The notes below the pieces were generated by a model. The model was given only the letters and a program-made list of their open reading frames with translations, was not told the origin of the DNA and did no database searches. Positions 25,221 through 33,542 of a stretch of DNA of 35,336 nucleotides are shown piece by piece. The translations under genes and the position numbers were made by a program. Source of the stretch: an uncultured Clostridia bacterium (GTDB taxonomy: Bacteria > Bacillota > Clostridia > RGIG6154); assembly GCA_934446135.1 (NCBI GenBank), contig CAKSDT010000005.1:1-35336 (forward strand). Direction: 5' to 3'. Each line of letters starts with the position of its first letter. The first letter of the stretch is position 1.

Positions 25221-25925
25221 ATGACATGGTTTAACAATTGGGTCGAACAACTCTATAATACTTTTATTGTTGGCGACAGGTATAAAACCCTTATCGACGG
25301 TTTTGAGAAAACTATAATAATAACTGTCGGTGCACTTGTCTTGGGTGTAATAATAGGTACGATAGTTGCTATGATAAAAGTTTTTGCAGCACAGGATAAA
25401 AACAACATTGTTCTTGAAATCCTTGATGTAATCTGCAATATTTATCTTACGGTAATAAGAGGTACACCTGTAGTTGTTCAACTTCTTATATCATTCTTTA
25501 TTATATTTGTTTCAGCCAAAGACGGTACCTGGGTTGCGGTTATAACATTCGGTATCAATTCAGGTGCTTATGTTGCGGAAACAATCAGATCAGGTATAAT
25601 GGCGGTAGATGCCGGACAGATGGAAGCCGGCAGATCGCTTGGTTTTTCAAATCTCCAGACAATGTGGCTTATTATATTGCCCCAGGCATTCAAAAATATC
25701 CTTCCTGCAATAGGAAATGAAATGATTGCTCTTTTGAAAGAAACATCTGTTGCGGGGTATGTTGCGGTAGTTGATCTTACCAAAGCGGGAAACCAAATAA
25801 AGAATACTACATACGATCAGATTAACCCGATACTTTTGGTGGCAATCGTTTACCTTGTTGTGGTAATCGGGCTTACCAAACTCTTGTCTATACTTGAAAG
25901 GAGGCTCAGAAACAGTGAACGATAA
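25221..25925 (+). CDS. Polar amino-acid ABC transporter, permease (system 1)
   Basis: A 234-residue inner-membrane permease of the HisM/GlnP type with about five membrane helices. The EAA loop is clear in AGQMEAGRSLGFSNLQTMWLIILPQA, the site that contacts the ATPase, and IRGTPVVVQL is the usual second signature. The gene lies 104 bp after the binding-protein gene, beyond a hairpin with a T-run, and overlaps the ATPase gene by 11 bp. A single permease gene in each operon suggests the membrane part is a homodimer. Confidence 0.93.
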   Translation: MTWFNNWVEQLYNTFIVGDRYKTLIDGFEKTIIITVGALVLGVIIGTIVAMIKVFAAQDKNNIVLEILDVICNIYLTVIRGTPVVVQLLISFFIIFVSAKDGTWVAVITFGINSGAYVAETIRSGIMAVDAGQMEAGRSLGFSNLQTMWLIILPQAFKNILPAIGNEMIALLKETSVAGYVAVVDLTKAGNQIKNTTYDQINPILLVAIVYLVVVIGLTKLLSILERRLRNSER

Positions 25926-26658
25926 TAATGTTATCATTAAAACTAAGGATTTATGCAAATTTTACGGTGATGAGATTCACGCTCTCGAAAATGTCAGTGC
26001 AGAAATAAAAAGAGGTGAAGTTGTCGTTGTAATAGGTCCTTCCGGTTCAGGTAAATCTACTTTTCTGAGATCACTCAATCTTCTTGAGAGTGCGACAAGC
26101 GGAGAGGTGTACTTTGAAGGCGTTGATATTACAAATCCTAAAGTGGATATTAATGTTCACCGTCAGAAAATGGGAATGGTTTTTCAGCAGTTTAACCTTT
26201 TCCCGCATATGGATATAATCAAGAATCTTACAGTTGCACCTATGAAACTTTTAAAAATGCAAAAAGATGAGGCTGAGAAGAAAGCACTTGCACTTTTAGA
26301 CAGAGTCGGATTAAAAGACAGGGCAAACGCATATCCGTCACAACTTTCGGGCGGTCAGAAACAACGTGTTGCGATAGTAAGGGCTCTTATGATGAATCCG
26401 GATGTTATGCTTTTTGATGAACCTACTTCTGCACTTGACCCGGAAATGGTCGGAGAAGTTTTAAATGTTATGAAAGCGCTTGCAAAAGAAGGTATGACCA
26501 TGGTTGTTGTGACTCATGAAATGGGATTTGCCCGTGAAGTTGCCGACCGTGTTATCTTTATGGCTGACGGAAAGATTGTTGAGGAAGGAACACCTGAGGA
26601 ATTGTTCTCAAATCCGAAAAATGAAAAAACCCAACAGTTTTTGAAAAGTGTATTATAA
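25915..26658 (+). CDS. Polar amino-acid ABC transporter, ATP-binding protein (system 1)
   Basis: A 247-residue GlnQ/HisP-type ATPase. Walker A is GPSGSGKST, the signature LSGGQKQRVAIVRAL, Walker B LFDEPTSALDPEMVGEVL, and the H-loop histidine is in VVVTHEMGFA. The start is GTG 25915, placed by AAAGGAGG at 25897-25904; translation overlaps the permease end by 11 bp and is probably coupled. The C-terminal part matches its counterpart at 32704 closely, for example TMVVVTHEMGFAREVADRV, so the two are paralogues of one subfamily. A terminator follows 15 bp later. Confidence 0.95.
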   Translation: MNDNNVIIKTKDLCKFYGDEIHALENVSAEIKRGEVVVVIGPSGSGKSTFLRSLNLLESATSGEVYFEGVDITNPKVDINVHRQKMGMVFQQFNLFPHMDIIKNLTVAPMKLLKMQKDEAEKKALALLDRVGLKDRANAYPSQLSGGQKQRVAIVRALMMNPDVMLFDEPTSALDPEMVGEVLNVMKALAKEGMTMVVVTHEMGFAREVADRVIFMADGKIVEEGTPEELFSNPKNEKTQQFLKSVL

Positions 26659-26673
26659 GTATACAAAGTTTAG

Positions 26674-26702
26674 GACAGGACCAACAGGTTCTGTCTTTTT
26701 TT
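26674..26702 (+). terminator. Intrinsic terminator of transporter operon 1
   Basis: GACAGGACC (26674-26682) pairs with GGTTCTGTC (26687-26695) through one G-U pair, loop AACA, and seven T follow (26696-26702). Confidence 0.9.
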
Positions 26703-26736
26703 AACGAAATCTTAATGCAATTCCAAAAAAATCTGT

Positions 26737-26764
26737 TTGAATTTGTCGAAAAGTATGATATAAT
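26737..26764 (+). promoter_or_regulatory. Promoter of the activase locus
   Basis: TTGAAT (26737-26742), 16-bp spacer, and perfect TATAAT (26759-26764), about 100 bp before the ATG at 26863. The leader shows no clear riboswitch fold. Confidence 0.6.
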
Positions 26765-26862
26765 TTTATATAAGTTTATTCACACTTTAATGTTAGTCAA
26801 GAATATGTTGATCAAAATCGAAATAAAATTTATAAACGGATTAGTGTAAGATAGGTGATGAA

Positions 26863-29310
26863 ATGAATCTTAATTTTCAAAACAGCAATAAAACCGCAGT
26901 AGGAATAGATGTGGGTTCAACTACAGTTAAACTTGCGGTCATTAAGAACGGTAAACTTGTTTATTCCTGTTATGAAAGACATCAATCACAGGTGAGAAAC
27001 AAAGTTTTACAACTTGTGGAGAAACTTTCCGATGTTTTGGATGAAAATGAGGAAGTAAAGGTTGCCATTTCCGGTTCAGCCGGAATGGGACTTTCGAATG
27101 CTGTTGATTGTCCGTTCATTCAGGAAGTTATAGCAACGGGAGAAACTGTTAAAACATTTGCTCCCGATACTGATGTTGTTATAGAACTCGGCGGTGAAGA
27201 TGCCAAAGTTATTTTCTTCAGAGGGGTTCCGGATGAAAGAATGAACGGAAACTGTGCCGGCGGAACAGGTGCATTTATAGATCAGATGGCGAATCTTTTA
27301 AATGTTGATACGGATACTCTTGATAAATTAAGTCTTGGTTACGAGAAAATTTATCCTATTGCGTCAAGGTGCGGTGTTTTTGCAAAAAGTGATATTCAGC
27401 CGCTTATCAACCAGGGTGCAAGAAAAGAGGATATTGCTGCAAGTATTTTTCAGGCTGTTGTAAATCAGACCATATCGGGACTTGTTCAGGGTTATGAAAT
27501 AACAGGCAAAGTTATGTTCTTGGGTGGCCCGCTTTATTACTGCAGAGGATTGAGAAACAGATTTATGGAGACTTTGGGACTAAGTGATGAAAACGCATAT
27601 TTCCCGGAATACGGCTTAGTTTCTGTTGCAATAGGAACTGCTATTTATGCTATGAAAAACGGCAAAGACGCAATTCTTTCAGAACTGAAAGACCAAATAA
27701 AAAATGCGGTTGTTGAAAATGAAGGCAGAGGCAGAACAAAGCCGCTTTTTGAGTCGGGCGAGGAATATGAAGAGTTTAAGAACAGGCATAAAAAGGCGTC
27801 TGTTCCGGAACTTGACATAAAAGAATATGAAGGCAATGCGTACCTTGGCATTGACTGTGGAAGTACAACAACAAAATTAGTGCTTTTAACGGAAAATGAC
27901 GAAATTATTTATAAGTACTATAATTCCAATAAAGGTAATCCAATAGAAATAGTGAAAACTGAACTTTTAAAACTTTATAAACTTTCAGGAGACAGAATAA
28001 AGATAAAAAAGAGTGCAGTTACAGGATACGGAGAAGAACTTATAAAACACGCTTTTGGTGTTGATGCGGGTATTGTTGAAACTATGGCACATTTTTATGC
28101 TGCCAAACATTTTAAACCGGATGTGGATTTTATACTTGATATTGGCGGACAAGACATCAAATGTTTTAAAATAAAAAACGGTGCTATAGATAGTATAATG
28201 CTTAATGAGGCTTGTTCTTCAGGGTGCGGTTCATTTATAGAAACTTTTGCGAATCTTGCAGGTTATGATGCTAAAAAGTTTGCAAAACTCGGCATAATGG
28301 GAAAAGCACCGGTTGATTTGGGTTCAAGATGCACAGTTTTTATGAATTCTTCAGTTAAACAAGCACAAAAGGACGGTGCTGATGTAAAAGATATTTCGGC
28401 AGGACTTTCAATGAGTGTTGTAAAAAACGCACTTTATAAAGTAATCCGTGCAAACAGTCCCGACGAACTTGGACAAAATATCGTGGTTCAGGGCGGTACT
28501 TTTTTAAATGACGCAGTTTTAAGAAGTTTTGAAAAAGAACTGGGAAGAAATGTTATAAGACCGGAAATTGCCGGGCTTATGGGTGCTTACGGTGCGGCTC
28601 TTTATGCAAAAATGCTGAAAAACGGTGAAACAACACTTATTTCTGAAGAAAGTCTTAAAGAATTTAAGCATAATGTTAATGCTGTGACTTGCGGCGGTTG
28701 TGAAAACCACTGCAATCTTACTGTTAATATATTTGGCAGCGGTGAGAAATTTATTTCCGGTAATAAATGTGAAAAGGGTGCAGGAAAAAGTCTTGTAAAA
28801 AGACAGTTGCCGGATTTATATATATACAAGAGAGAAAAACTTGCTATGCTTAAAGGAATAGGATACGGATATACGATCGGAATACCTATGGCACTTTCAA
28901 CATTTGAACTTGCACCTCTTTGGCATAAACTTTTTTCGGAACTCGGTATAAATGTCGTTTTTTCAGATTTTTCAACACATAAAACATATGCTTTGGGTCA
29001 GCATACAATTACTTCGGATACAGTTTTTTATCCCGCAAAACTTATGCACGGGCATATTGAGGAACTTATAGGTAAGGGCGTTGATTCAATATTTTATCCG
29101 TGTCTTACCTACAATGTCGATGAAAAATCAGGAGATAATCATTATAATTGTCCCGTTGTTGCATATTATTCTGAACTTTTAAAGGCAAATGTTAAGAAAC
29201 TTAATATAATAAGACTGTTTTCGCCTTATTTAAATATAAACGACAGAAAAGAATTTGCATCGGGAATTTTAAAACTTGTCAGAGCACACATAAAAGATGT
29301 TTCGTTTTAG
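26863..29310 (+). CDS. Acyl-CoA dehydratase activase-related protein, N-terminal part, ends at in-frame TAG
   Basis: An 815-residue product with two tandem BadF/HgdC-type ATPase domains (VGIDVGSTTVKLAVI at about 12 and YLGIDCGSTTTKLVLL from 327). Each has its cysteine loop: CAGGTG from Cys131, and CSSGCGS with Cys451 and Cys455. A CGGCENHC motif (610-617) with a further cysteine suggests a second Fe-S site. Activases of this fold use ATP and a [4Fe-4S] cluster at the dimer interface to inject an electron into 2-hydroxyacyl-CoA dehydratases. In many Clostridia these domains, a DUF2229-like region and a dehydratase-like C-terminus form one protein of about 1,400 residues. Here the frame meets TAG at 29308-29310 and continues open beyond it. 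Start ATG 26863 follows AGGTGATGA. Confidence 0.85.
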   Translation: MNLNFQNSNKTAVGIDVGSTTVKLAVIKNGKLVYSCYERHQSQVRNKVLQLVEKLSDVLDENEEVKVAISGSAGMGLSNAVDCPFIQEVIATGETVKTFAPDTDVVIELGGEDAKVIFFRGVPDERMNGNCAGGTGAFIDQMANLLNVDTDTLDKLSLGYEKIYPIASRCGVFAKSDIQPLINQGARKEDIAASIFQAVVNQTISGLVQGYEITGKVMFLGGPLYYCRGLRNRFMETLGLSDENAYFPEYGLVSVAIGTAIYAMKNGKDAILSELKDQIKNAVVENEGRGRTKPLFESGEEYEEFKNRHKKASVPELDIKEYEGNAYLGIDCGSTTTKLVLLTENDEIIYKYYNSNKGNPIEIVKTELLKLYKLSGDRIKIKKSAVTGYGEELIKHAFGVDAGIVETMAHFYAAKHFKPDVDFILDIGGQDIKCFKIKNGAIDSIMLNEACSSGCGSFIETFANLAGYDAKKFAKLGIMGKAPVDLGSRCTVFMNSSVKQAQKDGADVKDISAGLSMSVVKNALYKVIRANSPDELGQNIVVQGGTFLNDAVLRSFEKELGRNVIRPEIAGLMGAYGAALYAKMLKNGETTLISEESLKEFKHNVNAVTCGGCENHCNLTVNIFGSGEKFISGNKCEKGAGKSLVKRQLPDLYIYKREKLAMLKGIGYGYTIGIPMALSTFELAPLWHKLFSELGINVVFSDFSTHKTYALGQHTITSDTVFYPAKLMHGHIEELIGKGVDSIFYPCLTYNVDEKSGDNHYNCPVVAYYSELLKANVKKLNIIRLFSPYLNINDRKEFASGILKLVRAHIKDVSF

Positions 29311-29391
29311 GAAGTTCTTTCGGCGGTAGACAAAGCCTATGAGGCATATCATACTTCAAGGGAAGATATAAGAAAAAAAGGCAGCGAGGCA

Positions 29392-29817
29392 ATGGAATAT
29401 GCCAGAGCCAACGGAAAGAGAATAATAATCCTTGCCGGAAGACCGTATCACATAGATCCGGAAATCAGTCATATGATAGACAAACTTATCACAAGTCTTG
29501 ACTTTGTTGTAGTAAGTGAAGACAGTTTGTTGCCGGAACAGGGACGGGGAAAACTTAATGTTTTAAACCAGTGGACCTACCATTCAAGACTTTATAATGC
29601 AGCAAGATACGCCGCTTTGCATGAGGATACCGAACTTGTTCAACTCGTGTCATTCGGATGTGGAATAGATGCGATAACAACGGACGAAGTTAGGGCTATT
29701 CTGGAAAAAAGCGGAAAAATTTATACACAAATAAAAATTGATGAAATTGATAATCTAGGTGCTGTTAAGATAAGGCTCAGAAGTTTAAAGGCAGCAATTG
29801 AAGAAAGGGGAGAATAA
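29392..29817 (+). CDS. Middle part of the activase-related protein, after the in-frame TAG
   Basis: This stretch is in the same frame as the preceding gene, and coding character resumes immediately after the TAG: from 29311 the frame reads EVLSAVDKAYEAYHTSRE, which looks like the expected continuation. The first ATG is 29392, giving 141 residues including the conserved AGRPYHIDPEISHMIDKLI segment. It has only a poor, too-close GAGG before it, so independent translation looks weak. Either the amber codon is read through, or the gene is broken by a nonsense mutation or sequencing error, or this is a separate re-initiated subunit. It ends TAA 29815-29817, 2 bp before the next start. Confidence 0.6.
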   Translation: MEYARANGKRIIILAGRPYHIDPEISHMIDKLITSLDFVVVSEDSLLPEQGRGKLNVLNQWTYHSRLYNAARYAALHEDTELVQLVSFGCGIDAITTDEVRAILEKSGKIYTQIKIDEIDNLGAVKIRLRSLKAAIEERGE

Positions 29818-29819
29818 TA

Positions 29820-31043
29820 ATGGATTACGCAGTTTTTGATGAAAGTATGAAAAATGATTATACTATCCTTGTTCCCACTATGCTTCCTATTCACTTTGAA
29901 CTTATAATATCTGTTTTAAAAAAATACGGCTATAAAGTTGAACAGCTTACAAACTGTGATCCTGAGATTAGGGAGTACGGACTGAAATATGTTCATAATG
30001 ATATTTGTTATCCCGCACAGGTTGTAATAGGACAACTCTTATATGCCATAGAACACGGAAATTATGATACTCATAAAATTGCTCTTATGATAACGCAGAC
30101 AGGCGGGGGATGCCGTGCATCTAACTACATTTCGCTTTTAAGAAAGGCACTTTCAAATGCAGGATACGGCTATATTCCCGTTATATCTTTAAATCCGGGC
30201 GGACTTGACGGACAATCGCTTAAACTCAATTTGCCGATGATAAAGGGTATGCTTTACGGTGTTTTGATAGGCGATCTTATTATGACACTCAGAAATCAGA
30301 CGCTTCCTTATCAAACAGAGAAAGTGACAGATGAAGTTACAAGAAAACTTATCGAAGAAATAAAACCTGTTTTGTGTGACAAAAACTTTAAGTACAAGGA
30401 AATTAAAGACATTTATCTAAAAGTGATTGATGCCTTTGAAAATATTCCAAAATCCGAAAAGAAAGTTAAAAGGGTTGGAGTTGTGGGGGAAATATATGTT
30501 AAATTTTCTTCTCTTGGCAATAACGAACTTGAAAAATTTCTTATGGACAATGATTGTGAAGTTGTGATGGGCGGACTTTTTGATTTTTGTATGTATTGCA
30601 TCTATAATGCAGTTGCAGACTATAAACTTTACGGGATAGGCAGGATTAAGGCCTTTTTCTCAAACATTTTATACAGAGCACTTCTTAAGAAGCAGAAGGA
30701 TGTAATCAATCTTATAAATGAAAACAGCCGCTTTGAAGCACCTACATATTTCGACGACACCAAAAAACTTATAAGAGGCTATATAGGTATAGGTGTTAAA
30801 ATGGGAGAGGGGTGGCTTCTCACAGCGGAAATTCTTGAACTTATCGAAAAGGGAGTAAAAAATATTGTTTGTGCTCAACCTTTTGGCTGTCTGCCAAACC
30901 ATATAGTAGGTAAAGGAATGATAAAAAATATCAAGGAGCATTATCCTGATGTAAATATTGTTTCGGTTGACTATGATGCAAGTGCATCAAAGGTAAATCA
31001 GGAAAACAGAATTAAACTTATGATGAATTCAGAACGTATTTAA
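29820..31043 (+). CDS. 2-hydroxyacyl-CoA dehydratase-like C-terminal part of the activase system
   Basis: A 407-residue protein matching the C-terminal part of the large activase-related proteins. Segments such as YVHNDICYPAQVVIGQLLYAI, ITQTGGGCRASNYISLLRKAL and CAQPFGCLPNHIVGKGM carry conserved cysteines fit to bind an Fe-S cluster, as in the HgdA/HgdB dehydratase fold. Start ATG 29820 has AAAGGGG nearby and lies 2 bp after the previous stop, so it is translated as its own subunit, probably coupled. The natural substrate of this widespread anaerobe family is not known; a ketyl-radical type dehydration or another ATP-driven reduction is inferred from homology only. Confidence 0.82.
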   Translation: MDYAVFDESMKNDYTILVPTMLPIHFELIISVLKKYGYKVEQLTNCDPEIREYGLKYVHNDICYPAQVVIGQLLYAIEHGNYDTHKIALMITQTGGGCRASNYISLLRKALSNAGYGYIPVISLNPGGLDGQSLKLNLPMIKGMLYGVLIGDLIMTLRNQTLPYQTEKVTDEVTRKLIEEIKPVLCDKNFKYKEIKDIYLKVIDAFENIPKSEKKVKRVGVVGEIYVKFSSLGNNELEKFLMDNDCEVVMGGLFDFCMYCIYNAVADYKLYGIGRIKAFFSNILYRALLKKQKDVINLINENSRFEAPTYFDDTKKLIRGYIGIGVKMGEGWLLTAEILELIEKGVKNIVCAQPFGCLPNHIVGKGMIKNIKEHYPDVNIVSVDYDASASKVNQENRIKLMMNSERI

Positions 31044-31056
31044 TGCAAATTCCGGC

Positions 31057-31094
31057 TTTTAGCAGGCAATATTTACGCTAAAATGAAATTTTTT
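31057..31094 (+). terminator. Weak candidate terminator after the activase locus
   Basis: TTTTAGC (31057-31063) and GCTAAAA (31077-31083) can pair across a 13-nt loop, and a run of six T lies at 31089-31094 after a short spacer. The stem is short and AT-rich. Confidence 0.3.
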
Positions 31095-31127
31095 ATAATT
31101 ATCAATTCATATGCGAATTATATTTTA

Positions 31128-31156
31128 TTGACAAACATATATATCTATGGTATACT
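31128..31156 (+). promoter_or_regulatory. Promoter of the second amino-acid transporter operon
   Basis: Perfect TTGACA (31128-31133), 17-bp spacer, TATACT (31151-31156) with an extended TGG before it. It has the same two hexamers and the same spacing as the promoter of the first transporter operon at 24275. Confidence 0.85.
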
Positions 31157-31191
31157 TTTACAGTAAATAATTGTTACGGAGGTAATTTTTT

Positions 31192-31959
31192 ATGAAAAAG
31201 GTATTATGTTTAGTGCTTGCACTTTCACTCTGCCTTTGTTTTGCATCTTGCGGTAAAAAAGATAATGCTGCAGGTGACGGTGCAAAAAAATGGGTGATTG
31301 CTACAGATAAAGGTTTTAGTCCTTTCGAATTCCAGGATGCTGACGGAAACATTGTTGGTATTGATATGGATGTTTTGAAGGCTATTGCAGATGACCAGGG
31401 CTTTGAATATGAAATCCAATATGTTGGCTGGGATGCTGCTATTGCTGCATGTCAGGCAGGCCAGGCAGACGGTATGATTGCCGGTGCATCAATCACGGAT
31501 GAAAGAAAAAATTCAGGCTGGATTTTCTCAGACGGATATTATGATGCAACACAGGGCATGGCTGTTGAAAAGAATTCCGATATCAAAGGTTTTGAAGACC
31601 TTAAAGGTAAAAAAGTTGCAGTTAAAAACGGTACTATGAGTAATACATATGCAGAAAGCATCAAAGATAAATACGGTTTTGAAGTTGTAACATTCTCAAC
31701 TTCACCCGATATGTATCAGGCAGTTACGGGCGGTCAGGTTGTTGCTTGCTTTGATGATACACCGATTCTTAAATATAACATCAAAATCGGCGAACTTAAT
31801 ATGAAATATATCGATGGTACAGAAAATGAACCGGCTCAGTATGGTATGGCAATATTTAATGCTGACAATCAGCCTCTTCTTGATGCTTTTAACAAAGGAC
31901 TTGAAAACATTAAAGCAAACGGTAAGTATGATGAAATTATTGCCAAATACCTTGGTTAA
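31192..31959 (+). CDS. Polar amino-acid ABC transporter, substrate-binding lipoprotein (system 2)
   Basis: A 255-residue solute-binding lipoprotein of family 3. The signal peptide MKKVLCLVLALSLCLCFASC has its lipobox cysteine at residue 20. The mature body begins VIATDKGFSPFEFQDADGNIVGIDMDVLKAIADDQG and contains GQADGMIAGASITDERK, clearly the same family as the protein at 24346 but well diverged along its whole length, so ligands may differ. Start ATG 31192 follows GGAGG. It heads the operon with the permease at 32049 and ATPase at 32704. Confidence 0.93.
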   Translation: MKKVLCLVLALSLCLCFASCGKKDNAAGDGAKKWVIATDKGFSPFEFQDADGNIVGIDMDVLKAIADDQGFEYEIQYVGWDAAIAACQAGQADGMIAGASITDERKNSGWIFSDGYYDATQGMAVEKNSDIKGFEDLKGKKVAVKNGTMSNTYAESIKDKYGFEVVTFSTSPDMYQAVTGGQVVACFDDTPILKYNIKIGELNMKYIDGTENEPAQYGMAIFNADNQPLLDAFNKGLENIKANGKYDEIIAKYLG

Positions 31960-31993
31960 TCAAGAGTTGACGATAATTTAAGAAAAACTTTAA

Positions 31994-32024
31994 GAGGGCA
32001 TTGGATATTTTATCCAATGTCCTT
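31994..32024 (+). repeat. Stem-loop between binding protein and permease (system 2)
   Basis: A stem of about 14 bp, centred on GGGCATTGGATA (31996-32007) with TATCCAATGTCC (32011-32022), loop TTT, with one internal G-U pair. No T-run follows, so it is more likely an mRNA 3'-end stabiliser than a terminator. It sits at the same place as the hairpin in operon 1. Confidence 0.65.
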
Positions 32025-32048
32025 GTGAAATGTAAATAGGAGAAATTT

Positions 32049-32720
32049 ATGAACCAGATTCTTTTTTCATACGGTTCACTATTACTTGCGGCTATGGAGC
32101 AGACCTTGCTTCTTGCACTTTTAGGTCTCGCTTTCGGATGCGTCTTGGGAATAGTTTTTGGACTGCTAAGTGTATTAAACAATAAAGTGTGTAATTGGGT
32201 TTCGATTATATATGTGAATATCATAAGAGGAGTCCCGATGATAGTTTTGGCATTCTATGTTTTCTACGGACTTCCGTACGGCCTGAAAATGCTCGGTTTA
32301 AATACAACTTTTTCTGCACTCCAAGCGGGAACAATTTGTCTCTCATTAAACTGCGGTGCATATATGTCCGAAATTATCCGTGCGGGAATACAGGCAATTG
32401 ATAAGGGTCAGATGGAGGCAGCAAGAAGTTTGGGACTTCCTTACTGGCGTTCTATGCAGAAAGTTGTGCTCCCTCAGGCTGTCAAAAATATGATACCAAG
32501 TATTGTTAATCAGTTTATAATAACTTTAAAAGACACATCAATACTTTCAATTATCGGATTTCCGGAACTTGTTAATAAGGCTCAGAATGTTATTGCAATT
32601 ACATTTAAATCTTTTCAGGTATGGACTATAGTTGCAGTAATGTATCTTGTGGTTATTACGCTTTTGTCAATTCTTGCAAAGAATCTTGAAAGGAGACTGA
32701 GCCGTGGTGAAAGAGAATAA
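32049..32720 (+). CDS. Polar amino-acid ABC transporter, permease (system 2)
   Basis: A 223-residue HisM/GlnP-type permease with about five membrane helices. The EAA loop is in KGQMEAARSLGLPYWRSMQKVVLPQA, and IRGVPMIVLAFYVFYGLP is the preceding conserved segment. Start ATG 32049 follows AGGAGAAA. It overlaps the ATPase gene by 17 bp. Gene order, hairpin position and overlap style repeat those of system 1. Confidence 0.93.
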   Translation: MNQILFSYGSLLLAAMEQTLLLALLGLAFGCVLGIVFGLLSVLNNKVCNWVSIIYVNIIRGVPMIVLAFYVFYGLPYGLKMLGLNTTFSALQAGTICLSLNCGAYMSEIIRAGIQAIDKGQMEAARSLGLPYWRSMQKVVLPQAVKNMIPSIVNQFIITLKDTSILSIIGFPELVNKAQNVIAITFKSFQVWTIVAVMYLVVITLLSILAKNLERRLSRGERE

Positions 32721-33447
32721 TATTAAAATCAGTGTTAAAAACTTGAGTAAAAGTTTTGGCCATAATGATGTTTTAAAGGATATTTCTACTGAAATATATG
32801 AAGGCGAAGTTGTTGTAATAATCGGTCCTTCAGGAAGCGGTAAGTCAACATTTCTCCGTTGTATGAACAGACTTGAAGATATAACTTCGGGTGAAATAAT
32901 TGTAGACGGTTATAATATTTCAGATAAAAAGGTTAATATCAATAAAGTAAGAGAAAATGTGGGAATGGTTTTTCAGCATTTTAATCTTTTTAATAATTTA
33001 AATGTTATTCAGAATATGACACTTGCACCTGTTAACCTTAAAAAGGAAACTAAAGAGCAGGCAAGAACTCATGCACTTAAAATGCTTGAAAAGGTTGGCC
33101 TAACCGAAAAGGCAGAGGCATTTCCATCACAACTTTCGGGAGGTCAGAAACAAAGAGTTGCAATAGCAAGAGCCCTTTGTATGAACCCGGATATATTACT
33201 TTTTGATGAGCCTACATCGGCACTTGATCCTGAAATGGTCGGGGAAGTTTTAAATGTTATGAAGGGACTTGCAAGAGACGGTATGACGATGGTTGTAGTG
33301 ACTCACGAGATGGGATTTGCCCGTGAAGTAGCCGATAGAGTGCTATTTATTGACGAGGGTGTTGTTGTCGAGGAAGGAACACCGGGAGAAGTGTTTGGAA
33401 ATCCACAGAACCAAAGAACTAAAGACTTTTTGAATAAAGTGCTGTAA
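32704..33447 (+). CDS. Polar amino-acid ABC transporter, ATP-binding protein (system 2)
   Basis: A 247-residue GlnQ/HisP-type ATPase with Walker A GPSGSGKST, signature LSGGQKQRVAIARAL, Walker B LFDEPTSALDPEMVGEVL and H-loop THEMGFA. I chose GTG 32704, 8 bp after AGGAG (32691-32695); the next codon is also GTG and possible. It overlaps the permease end by 17 bp. It is strongly similar to the ATPase at 25915, including the long stretch around Walker B and the C-terminal VEEGTP motif. Confidence 0.94.
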   Translation: MVKENNIKISVKNLSKSFGHNDVLKDISTEIYEGEVVVIIGPSGSGKSTFLRCMNRLEDITSGEIIVDGYNISDKKVNINKVRENVGMVFQHFNLFNNLNVIQNMTLAPVNLKKETKEQARTHALKMLEKVGLTEKAEAFPSQLSGGQKQRVAIARALCMNPDILLFDEPTSALDPEMVGEVLNVMKGLARDGMTMVVVTHEMGFAREVADRVLFIDEGVVVEEGTPGEVFGNPQNQRTKDFLNKVL

Positions 33448-33453
33448 ATTTAA

Positions 33454-33480
33454 GGGTTTGCATTATGCAAATCCTTTTTT
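33454..33480 (+). terminator. Intrinsic terminator of transporter operon 2
   Basis: GGGTTTGCA (33454-33462) pairs with TGCAAATCC (33466-33474) through one G-U pair, tri-nucleotide loop, followed by six T (33475-33480), starting 6 bp after the stop codon. Confidence 0.88.
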
Positions 33481-33509
33481 ATAATAAAAATTATAATAAA
33501 ATCACATAC

Positions 33510-33530
33510 TATAACCGTTTAATGGTTATA
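33510..33530. promoter_or_regulatory. Inverted repeat upstream of the sufC promoter
   Basis: TATAACC (33510-33516) and GGTTATA (33524-33530) are exact reverse complements separated by 7 bp, ending 12 bp before the -35. An Fe-S-sensing Rrf2-type regulator would be a plausible binder, but the site does not match an operator I know. Confidence 0.4.
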
Positions 33531-33542
33531 TTTCCCTATTAA

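Noticed and set aside
31044..31191. Riboswitch upstream of the second transporter
   Set aside because: The promoter lies only about 35 bp before the start codon, leaving no room for an aptamer.
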